Below, one piece after another: positions 7,307 through 11,984 of a stretch of 11,984 nucleotides of DNA. A program made the position numbers and the translations under genes. The first letter of the stretch is position 1; every line of letters starts with the position of its first letter. The notes beneath the pieces are model-generated. The model had not been told where the DNA came from, ran no database searches, and saw nothing but the letters and a program-made list of their open reading frames with translations. The stretch is from positions 1 through 11,984 of the forward strand of contig CAZVPD010000123.1 in NCBI GenBank assembly GCA_964628455.1, in the 5' to 3' direction. The DNA comes from JAQVWU01 sp964628455. GTDB lineage: Bacteria > Bacillota > Clostridia > Oscillospirales > CAG-272.

Positions 7307-7428
7307 ATCAACGTCCTTCTGCGCAGACCGGCGTTCATAACATTCCTGATAAAACAGGAATATAGCGGTAAGGGCACATGTCCCGACGCGCGCGACTGTA
7401 TTTTCGCCGGGTTGCAAGCATAAAGAAC
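7261..7428 (-). ncRNA. Candidate structured RNA with tandem terminators
   Basis: About 168 nt on the minus strand between the regulator's terminator hairpin and the DUF4838 promoter. In 5' to 3' order it can form CCCGGCG/CGTCGGG (7411-7405 with 7388-7382, one G-U), ATTCCTG/CAGGAAT with a 6-nt loop (7361-7355 with 7348-7342), and a perfect 10-bp stem GAACGCCGGT/ACCGGCGTTC (7336-7327 with 7285-7276) that encloses a GATAC-GATGG-GTATC hairpin. The long stem is followed by TGG and seven T (7272-7266), as in a terminator. Its 3' arm can instead pair, through CCGGC, with GCCGG at 7265-7261, followed by ATTG and seven T. The size, host type and terminator ending would fit an independent ncRNA; the raiA class of Clostridia is one family worth testing, but I cannot confirm it by eye. 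No clear promoter was seen, so it may be the 3' region of the regulator transcript. Confidence 0.4.
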
Positions 7429-7459
7429 CATGCCGCCGGAGACTGACACCGGCGGCATG
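7421..7459 (-). terminator. Intrinsic terminator of the XRE regulator gene
   Basis: Perfect 11-bp arms CATGCCGCCGG (7429-7439) and CCGGCGGCATG (7449-7459) around a 9-nt loop, starting 10 nt behind the regulator stop. On the minus strand the stem is followed by GTTCTTTA, an imperfect T tract, so termination may be partial and allow read-through into the structured region downstream. Confidence 0.65.
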
Positions 7460-7469
7460 ATCCATATTT

Positions 7470-8546
7470 CTATTTCATAAATCCATCGAGCATAGCCATA
7501 TATTCCCGGTTGTCGCGAAGTTTGGCAAGAGGGGAGTTTTCACTGACTTTGAAGTAATGCAAAGTCCATTTTAAAAGGTTATCGGTTTCTCTTGGTTTGC
7601 TGAAGCAGTCAAACAGCACACGGTCCTTCCTCGTTATTTCCGTAACAAGCCGGACAGCATTGAGCTGTTTTTCTCTGACCCGGATTATATCCGTTTCGCT
7701 TCCTCCGCGGAAGGTAAGGTCATTTGCGAGCCTTCCGTATATACTCATACAAACCACTGCAAATACTGTTTCACCCGATCTGTCATACATATCCGCTGTC
7801 ATGTCGCCGATTGATTCGATCTTTGCAACTTTTTCATCAAGGTCCATAGCGTCAACAAAGAATACGGTTTTCACCCACTTGTCAGCCGCAAAATCGGCAA
7901 GCTCATATAAATTTCTGCATACCCAGTAACGAAATTCTGCACTGTCCTTTGCAAACAGCTGTTCTGTTTTCTGCCCGGCACTTTGATACCATGTGGGAAA
8001 TTCCCTTAATAATTCAAGCGCATTCTCCGTGTGACCGTTTGCATGAAGCAGCTTAGCCTTCATGGTCATTGCTTCATGCCGAATCTGTTCCTCCGTGCAG
8101 CCATTCAGAATGCACTCGCAAATCCGTATAAATTCATCATAATGTTCACGCAATACCGCAGCATCATTGTCCGCGGAACCGCCCGCAAGACACCACATAT
8201 ACATATGCATGATACGGTAATCATTCGGATACTCCTTTCGTGCGCTGCTTATCAGCGATACTGCTTCGTCAAACTTTCCGTCCCACTGTAAATTCCGGTA
8301 TTCATTTATTATACCGGCAATCTCTTCTTCGGTCTTTGCCTCGTCATACCCCATCAGATCGTCAACACTCACTTCAAATATGCGCGCCAATGGTATGACC
8401 ATGGTTATATCGGGGTAGGTGTCGGTGGATTCCCATTTACTTACCGCAGCGCAGGAAATATTCAGTAGCTCCGACAGCTGTTCCTGTGTCATTCCTTTGT
8501 TTTTGCGCAGTTTCTTTATATTGACGCCGATTTTAAGCTGCATCAT
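7470..8546 (-). CDS. XRE-family helix-turn-helix regulator with long C-terminal domain
   Basis: Protein of 358 aa. Residues about 6-65 are a classic Xre/Cro HTH domain: IKKLRKNKGMTQEQLSELLN, then ISCAAVSKWESTDTYPD (recognition helix AAVSKWE) and IPLARIFEVSVDDLMGYDE. The remaining 290 residues are mostly helical with TPR-like segments (for example DEAVSLISSARKEYPND near 90 and ENALELLREFPTW near 175), a layout common in Clostridial regulators that sense a ligand, peptide or partner; the signal is unknown. The start is ATG-ATG with only a weak upstream GCGGG. The gene has its own promoter and a palindrome between promoter and start, suggesting autoregulation. It is divergent from nothing and lies directly upstream of the DUF4838 operon on the same strand, so it may control that operon, but this is not shown by the sequence. 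Confidence 0.85.
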   Translation of the reverse strand: MMQLKIGVNIKKLRKNKGMTQEQLSELLNISCAAVSKWESTDTYPDITMVIPLARIFEVSVDDLMGYDEAKTEEEIAGIINEYRNLQWDGKFDEAVSLISSARKEYPNDYRIMHMYMWCLAGGSADNDAAVLREHYDEFIRICECILNGCTEEQIRHEAMTMKAKLLHANGHTENALELLREFPTWYQSAGQKTEQLFAKDSAEFRYWVCRNLYELADFAADKWVKTVFFVDAMDLDEKVAKIESIGDMTADMYDRSGETVFAVVCMSIYGRLANDLTFRGGSETDIIRVREKQLNAVRLVTEITRKDRVLFDCFSKPRETDNLLKWTLHYFKVSENSPLAKLRDNREYMAMLDGFMK

Positions 8547-8569
8547 CGTTACCCGCTTTCATAATAGTA

Positions 8570-8583
8570 AACAAGCGCTTGTT
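8570..8583. promoter_or_regulatory. Perfect 14-bp palindrome, probable operator of the XRE gene
   Basis: AACAAGCGCTTGTT, a perfect dyad without spacer, 24 bp before the regulator's start and about 10 bp downstream of its -10 element. Dyads of this size at this position are typical of HTH autorepression. No second copy was found at the DUF4838 promoter or elsewhere in the window. Confidence 0.6.
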
Positions 8584-8592
8584 CCCGTAATC

Positions 8593-8621
8593 ATAATAGC
8601 ATAAAATGCTGCTGCTGTATA
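8593..8621 (-). promoter_or_regulatory. Promoter of the XRE regulator gene
   Basis: On the minus strand TATACA (8621-8616, four of six matches to TTGACA), a 17-bp spacer and TATTAT (8598-8593) preceded by TGC, giving an extended -10. Transcription would begin just before the palindrome at 8570-8583. Confidence 0.55.
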
Positions 8622-8641
8622 GCTATTGTCAGGAACAACAG

Positions 8642-8660
8642 TATTAACCTTGAGTTAATA
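8642..8660. repeat. Inverted repeat TATTAAC-N5-GTTAATA
   Basis: Perfect 7-bp arms (8642-8648 and 8654-8660) around CTTGA, about 20 bp upstream of the XRE promoter. A related TTAAC...GTTAA repeat precedes the YcaQ-like gene at 10001-10019. The rest of the gap down to 8793 is very AT-rich, with a short GCC-TCC-GGC stem near 8694-8702 that could be a weak terminator for the YcaQ-like gene; no gene is seen there. Confidence 0.5.
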
Positions 8661-8793
8661 TTATAAACCGAGAGTAAAAATAAAACTCGTAAAGCCTCCG
8701 GCATTTTCATGGAATAGATTTTTAATTTTTATATATATTTCTTCCCGTCGATTCTTATATTGAATTAATTCTATAAAACTTTACTTTCCGCCT

Positions 8794-9984
8794 TTATGGT
8801 TCAAACGCGATTTCCTCGGCTTTATGGAAAGCTGCCAATTCCCGAATCGCCGAATCAATAGCTTGATAATCCTTATAAGCAGAATCAAAAATGTTTCTTT
8901 CTTTTATGATAAATTTTTTCGTTTTCCATTCCATTTTACAATCAATATATCCAACAAACCGGTTTCCCGCAAGGATCGACAGAGGCCATTTCATCCCCTT
9001 TTTCTGAAAATACTCAAAGGAAAACGAATAATCGAAAAATGTTTCAAGCCGGTTCTTATCCCTGACAATTATGTCCATCGGTGAAATAAGCCGGACTTCG
9101 TCGGTGTTCTCCATTGTTTTTGTATCCAAAAGATTTGCTTTGGACGAATGGATATAGTAATTTTTACGACCGATTTTATACGGAAGCTGCAATATCTTCT
9201 TCCCGGATATAAGCTCTTGAAATACAGATGAAATATCACGGGCCGCAATACCGGATATATGCGAAACGTGAACCGGATCGGTTACTCCCAGTGAGGATAC
9301 CAATTTTTCAACCATCCAGCTTACAGCCTGTTTTTCATCGATCCCTTGATCAGGCCATTCGGTGATGCCGAGATTTTCTTTCAGAATATAAACCGGCTCC
9401 CTGAAGGTTCCCGGATTCCGCCCGCAAACCACAAGGTCTCTCCTGCGCATCAGTCTGTAAAACGCTTGGAATACAGGAAGCTCGTAATTCGAGTCGTGTT
9501 CTTTTCTGTATTTATGCCATTCGTAAGATAAATTCAGATGCTCCCAGATTTGCCCGGCGGTCATCCCCGGCAAACCCGTCAAGCCCTTTTTCAATTCACT
9601 TTCCGCATCCTGAACCTGAGGACTGTCGGTGTCATTAAGCCAGCCCTCATCGGTATTTCCCCATCTGACAACTCTTTTTGTAGCGGTACGGTACAGCGCG
9701 AATTCATTGTACGGCACAAAAAACATATTCCGCCTGAACGTCCATGTCTCGATAATTTTGAATTCCCTGTATGCCGCGATATCCAACTGCTCTGCGGTAA
9801 AGTCCTTTTTTCTGTTCCAAAGCATCATATATTGATTCAGATGGATGGCAGGATACGGGTCATACTGCAGCCCGCAGATATCCGATACGATATCCTCTAT
9901 ACTTCCGGAGCTTCTCTTTAACAAGTGCTGGCTATCCAGTATGATGTTCCGTATAACATCTATATCATAAACTGTATCTGACAT
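8794..9984 (-). CDS. YcaQ/AlkZ-family winged-helix DNA glycosylase-like protein
   Basis: Protein of 396 aa of the HTH_42 (YcaQ/AlkZ) family, whose studied members remove alkylated bases or unhook interstrand crosslinks from DNA; E. coli YcaQ is about 410 aa. The sequence shows the family order: N-terminal winged-helix part with GLQYDPYPAIHLNQYMMLWNR, in which Q40-Y-D42 fits the catalytic Q-x-D motif of YcaQ (AlkZ has Q-x-Q); the IETWTFRRNMFFVP segment (78-91); a second winged-helix region with FYRLMRRRDLVVCGR (175-189); and the C-terminal RLISPMDIIVRDKNRLETFFDY, then GNRFVGYIDCKM. AAGGA 8-9 nt before the ATG supports the start. The gene stands alone, with a dyad in its leader. Activity on damaged DNA is inferred from the family and the motif. 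Confidence 0.82.
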   Translation of the reverse strand: MSDTVYDIDVIRNIILDSQHLLKRSSGSIEDIVSDICGLQYDPYPAIHLNQYMMLWNRKKDFTAEQLDIAAYREFKIIETWTFRRNMFFVPYNEFALYRTATKRVVRWGNTDEGWLNDTDSPQVQDAESELKKGLTGLPGMTAGQIWEHLNLSYEWHKYRKEHDSNYELPVFQAFYRLMRRRDLVVCGRNPGTFREPVYILKENLGITEWPDQGIDEKQAVSWMVEKLVSSLGVTDPVHVSHISGIAARDISSVFQELISGKKILQLPYKIGRKNYYIHSSKANLLDTKTMENTDEVRLISPMDIIVRDKNRLETFFDYSFSFEYFQKKGMKWPLSILAGNRFVGYIDCKMEWKTKKFIIKERNIFDSAYKDYQAIDSAIRELAAFHKAEEIAFEP

Positions 9985-10000
9985 AAAGCGTTCCTTCTGT

Positions 10001-10019
10001 ATTAACAGCTGAAGTTAAT
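10001..10019. repeat. Inverted repeat ATTAAC-N7-GTTAAT before the YcaQ-like gene
   Basis: Arms ATTAAC (10001-10006) and GTTAAT (10014-10019), directly 5' of the AAGGA ribosome binding site of the YcaQ-like gene. It could be an operator or a leader hairpin that affects translation. I found no convincing -35/-10 pair in the 100 bp upstream. Confidence 0.45.
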
Positions 10020-10158
10020 CTTTCGGTCCGGGCTTGTTCGGCGTCAGTTTACCGTTTGCAACAATACTATCTCTGTAAAGCCTGCGTACCTATTAAGAGC
10101 CTATGTGAGATTATTGCAAAGATCAATCGCATTATGGATTTTATTCGTCGCCGTAAAC

Positions 10159-10298
10159 TCATTTTTTTTGCATCAAAAAGGGTTTGGATAGAATCAGCAC
10201 AATTAAAATATCCTCTTTACTTATATCCGGATTCAAAAGTGCTTGGGCAAAAGACTTACCGGGATATCCAAAACCGATTATTTCAACTTTTTACTCAC
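10159..10298 (-). pseudogene. Frameshifted relic of a P-loop NTPase, Walker A retained
   Basis: Directly behind the HAD stop, GGAG lies 8 nt before a GTG (10298), but that frame stops after six codons (GTG AGT AAA AAG TTG AAA TAA). One more A in the A5 run (10292-10288) would join MSKK to VEIIGFGYPGKSFAQALLNP, which contains GFGYPGKS, a formal Walker A match (GxxxxGKS) after a beta-strand-like VEII. The frame ends in TGA (10161-10159) after a run of eight A, where a second slip would open it further. This looks like the start of a small nucleotide-binding protein, perhaps a kinase, that decayed through slips in A runs. It is too short to assign a family. The rest of the gap to 9985 shows nothing else I can support. 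Confidence 0.4.
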
Positions 10299-10300
10299 TT

Positions 10301-10981
10301 TTAGTTCTCCACAAAATCAATCAGCTGTTTCAAACTCGTAATTGTCCATTGATCTTTATTTTCACCGCTTCTGTCTATTAAAAACGAAGTAAAGTCCTGT
10401 TCCCGCGCGCCGTCGGCTTCGGGTTTATAATCATCAACATACAGGCTTTCGGCAGCGGTTATACCTTGAGCGTTCAGTGCCGCATTAAATATAACCGGGC
10501 TGGGTTTTCCTGCCCCCACCAGGGAACTCGCCGTAAAAGAGGTAAAATATTTCGCTATGCCCAACTGCTGCAAAGTATATTCGAGGGAGGGTGATGTGTC
10601 GCTTATGACGCCCATTTTATAACCTTTGCCATGGAAGTATTCAAGCACCTCCATCGTTTCGGGGAAAAGCAGGCGGTCATTATTGCACCAAAGCCCGCTA
10701 AATAGCAGTTCCGCCCTTTTTTCAAGGCTTTCGGTAACGCCTTCACCAATAAGCAAATTACGGTAATAGCGCTTATTAAACTCACACTCGTCATTAAGAT
10801 TTTTATACCATGGATTTCTGCCTTCCGACGAAAGTAAAAACAGCTTCATCATCTTATTATAAGGTAAATCAAACGGGTTTCCGCTCCACGAAGAAACCAC
10901 CTTATTACGCCATGCTTCCTTTTCGGGATTGAAATATGTAAGTGTTCCGTCACGGTCAAAAAACACAGCTTTATATTTCAT
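10301..10981 (-). CDS. HAD-superfamily hydrolase (phosphatase)
   Basis: Protein of 226 aa with all four HAD motifs. Motif I is FFDRDGTLT with nucleophile D9 and acid/base D11; motif II is GVISDTS with S127; motif III is the lysine K159 in GAGKPSP; motif IV is YVDDYKPEADGA with D183 and D184 for magnesium. The helical region between motifs I and II (about 20-105) is a C1 cap, as in phosphoglycolate phosphatase-like enzymes, so small phosphate esters are likely substrates. The exact one cannot be told from the sequence. AGGTG lies 10 nt before the ATG. A GNAT-like relic ends 15 nt upstream and in the same frame, and a P-loop relic begins 2 nt after the stop. Confidence 0.85.
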   Translation of the reverse strand: MKYKAVFFDRDGTLTYFNPEKEAWRNKVVSSWSGNPFDLPYNKMMKLFLLSSEGRNPWYKNLNDECEFNKRYYRNLLIGEGVTESLEKRAELLFSGLWCNNDRLLFPETMEVLEYFHGKGYKMGVISDTSPSLEYTLQQLGIAKYFTSFTASSLVGAGKPSPVIFNAALNAQGITAAESLYVDDYKPEADGAREQDFTSFLIDRSGENKDQWTITSLKQLIDFVEN

Positions 10982-10996
10982 AAAAATTTCACACCT

Positions 10997-11098
10997 TTAT
11001 CTGTCATCAGCTTCCACAGCGTGCTGCAGGATACTCCGTATGAATGATTCGCCGATTCTTTCACCGCGGCACTTTATGATTTTTTCACTGTAAATATA
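10997..11098 (-). pseudogene. GNAT-like motif A scrap upstream of the HAD gene
   Basis: A 33-codon stretch without start codon between two stops, ending in KCRGERIGESFIRSILQHA-VEADDR. The RG-x-x-IGESFIRSIL pattern resembles the acetyl-CoA pyrophosphate-binding loop and following helix of GNAT acetyltransferases (RGxGIG), with the second glycine of that loop replaced by Arg. It is in the same frame as the HAD gene with one TAA between. It is too short for certainty and could be chance. Confidence 0.35.
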
Positions 11099-11102
11099 TC
11101 AA
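11073..11102 (-). promoter_or_regulatory. Possible promoter of the HAD gene
   Basis: On the minus strand TTGATA (11102-11097) with an 18-bp spacer and CATAAA (11078-11073, four of six matches). The gap of about 90 bp to the HAD start is reasonable. The -10 is weak, so confidence is low. Confidence 0.3.
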
Positions 11103-11108
11103 TGGTCG

Positions 11109-11133
11109 AAAAAATCACCCTTTTTCCAGAGTG
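11109..11133 (-). terminator. Intrinsic terminator behind the GNAT relic
   Basis: On the minus strand CACTC (11133-11129) pairs with GGGTG (11120-11116; one G-U pair) around an 8-nt loop, followed by A and six T (11114-11109). It lies 38 nt behind the relic's stop and probably ends the isochorismatase transcript. Confidence 0.45.
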
Positions 11134-11170
11134 CCTTAATAGGATCATGTGGTTATTATTAATGGGTAAT

Positions 11171-11395
11171 TTACTCGACAAACGGGAATTTATTGTTGAG
11201 AGTAAAAAAATTGTATGCCGTACAGTCCGGATGAATGCAATCAAGTGTGAAGCCCTCTTTCAAAAATGCTTTTTGAGAGGAAATATTATCGGTAAAAACC
11301 ACACATGATGCTTTTTCTATGTTATATCCGAAAACGGTATGTCCGTTTTGAAGCAGTTTTTGTATAACGGCAGAACCCAGCCTTTGCTTCCGGTA
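11171..11395 (-). pseudogene. C-terminal relic of a GNAT acetyltransferase
   Basis: A 74-codon open stretch plus TAA that begins right after the isochorismatase stop (11398-11396), in the same frame. It reads YRKQRLGSAVIQKLLQNG, then HTVFGYNIEKASCVVFTDN and ISSQKAFLKEGF, ending in KFPFVE. The YR-x-x-x-LGSAVIQKLL part fits GNAT motif A (the CoA-binding loop and helix), and VVFTDNISSQKAFLKEGF fits motif B (the N-x-x-A/S-x-x-x-Y/F-x-K-x-GF signature). The N-terminal half of the domain, a start codon and a ribosome binding site are missing, so it is a truncated remnant. Alternatively it is a C-terminal extension reached only by TGA read-through. Confidence 0.65.
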
Positions 11396-11890
11396 TCAAT
11401 CCGCAAGCAGATGATCAAGGGCGGTGATATTGCAGCCCTTGCTTTCGTAATACTGAAGCATTTCATCGATTTTCAGCTTGTCGTAACTCGTGATGCAATC
11501 CGACAGGACCGTAACTTTGTATCCGGACTTGCGCATATTGAAGCAGGTGGATTTCACGCAGGCGACGGCGTCCGCACCGGCAATATAGAAATCCGTGATA
11601 TCATTCCCGGCGACAAAGTCCGCGAAAGCTTCGCTTGTAAGTGCGTTTCCTTTGCTCTTCGTATAAATGTTCCCGGATACGATCTTCATTTCGGGCACAA
11701 GCTCGGTACCGCGGGTATCCGGCTTGAAGGTTCGTGTGCCGTCCGACAGATTGTTATGTTTGATGTAAACCACATGAATTTCGTGTTCGACCGCCCAGTC
11801 GACGGCTCTGTTGATGCTGCCGATAATCTCCCTGTAGTTCTTTGTTATGTCGTTCTGAATATCTATGACGACCAATGCTTTCTTCTGCAT
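11396..11890 (-). CDS. Isochorismatase-like cysteine hydrolase
   Basis: Protein of 164 aa of the isochorismatase/nicotinamidase-like superfamily of amidases and hydrolases. The catalytic triad is visible: D10 in LVVIDIQND, K78 in the YTKSKGNAL segment, and nucleophile C111 in AGADAVACVKST; a non-proline cis-peptide position is expected next to it at V110-A region. The ending SDCITSYDKLKIDEML is also typical (superfamily members often have D-C/A-x-x-S). GGGAGGA 6 nt before the ATG is a strong ribosome binding site. The length is at the short end of the family but looks complete. The substrate cannot be assigned. The gene lies 23 bp behind another gene's stop, so it is probably second or later in an operon. 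A GNAT relic follows in frame after its TGA. Confidence 0.85.
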   Translation of the reverse strand: MQKKALVVIDIQNDITKNYREIIGSINRAVDWAVEHEIHVVYIKHNNLSDGTRTFKPDTRGTELVPEMKIVSGNIYTKSKGNALTSEAFADFVAGNDITDFYIAGADAVACVKSTCFNMRKSGYKVTVLSDCITSYDKLKIDEMLQYYESKGCNITALDHLLAD

Positions 11891-11913
11891 GATGTTTCCT
11901 CCCCGAAATTTGA

Positions 11914-11984
11914 TTAATACGCAATTCTGAAATAGTCCAGATACTTCTTGAACTTATCCTGCGCCGCAAGGCAGGTGTCGGTCA
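11914..11984 (-). CDS. C-terminus of an unidentified gene, cut by the window edge
   Basis: The last 22 codons and TAA stop of a gene whose 5' part lies beyond the window: the end reads AAQDKFKKYLDYFRIAY. The assignment as coding rests on the tight 23-bp spacing to the isochorismatase start and its ribosome binding site, and on an amphipathic helix-like sequence. The protein family cannot be told. Confidence 0.5.
   Translation of the reverse strand, partial: TDTCLAAQDKFKKYLDYFRIAY

Noticed and set aside
7187..7465. 92-codon minus-strand ORF behind the XRE regulator
   Set aside because: Its start lies inside the terminator hairpin and most of it covers structured, non-coding-looking sequence. 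Only the last 39 codons have a plausible ribosome binding site and are listed with low confidence.
10056..10381. Two overlapping plus-strand ORFs of 82 and 65 codons
   Set aside because: No ribosome binding site or recognisable family; part lies opposite the HAD gene and part opposite the P-loop relic, which explains the region better.
11102..11308. Plus-strand ORF of 68 codons
   Set aside because: It lies opposite the GNAT relic and the terminator, has no clear ribosome binding site and shows no family features.
1..11984. CRISPR array, tRNA or rRNA genes, insertion sequences, prophage or replication origin
   Set aside because: No regularly spaced repeats, cloverleaf with conserved tRNA bases, transposase-like protein, terminal inverted repeats with target duplications or DnaA-box clusters were seen.

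Overview
The window comes from a bacterium with Bacillota/Clostridia-like gene organisation: strong Shine-Dalgarno sites of the AGGAG/GGAGG type, near-consensus sigma-A promoters, a lipoprotein solute-binding protein, an XRE regulator with a long C-terminal region, and an MFS family typical of gut Clostridia. No rRNA, tRNA or marker gene is present, so the taxonomy is an inference. Every gene I can support lies on the minus strand, so transcription runs from high to low coordinates. TGA, TAA and TAG behave as normal stops.

Reading from the right edge: 11982-11914 is the 3' end of an unidentified gene, followed by an isochorismatase-like cysteine hydrolase (11890-11396). Directly after its TGA, and in the same frame, lies a 74-codon relic of a GNAT acetyltransferase C-terminus. 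A weak terminator and a second GNAT-like scrap come next. A HAD-superfamily hydrolase (10981-10301) follows, and behind it a frameshifted piece that still carries a Walker A motif. This right-hand part looks like a patch of gene turnover with relics between intact genes. A YcaQ-family DNA glycosylase-like gene (9984-8794) stands alone, with TTAAC...GTTAA inverted repeats on both sides.

The middle holds an XRE/HTH regulator (8546-7470) with its own promoter and a perfect 14-bp palindrome just behind it. It ends in a strong hairpin, followed by about 160 bases of highly structured sequence that may be a non-coding RNA or a leader with tandem terminators. A near-consensus promoter (TTGACA, 17 bp, TACAAT) then drives a three-gene operon: a DUF4838 protein, a solute-binding lipoprotein and a sialidase/BNR-propeller protein. 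The two enzyme-like proteins have no signal peptide, so the set suggests capture of a glycan outside the cell and processing of it inside. No permease gene is nearby.

The left end holds a second transcription unit with an extended -10 promoter at about 2465. It encodes an MFS sugar-transporter-like protein and an AzlC/AzlD branched-chain amino-acid exporter pair. The MFS gene is notable because its reading frame extends well upstream of the first ATG and clearly encodes the family's N-terminus, but the expected start position carries ATA behind a good ribosome binding site.
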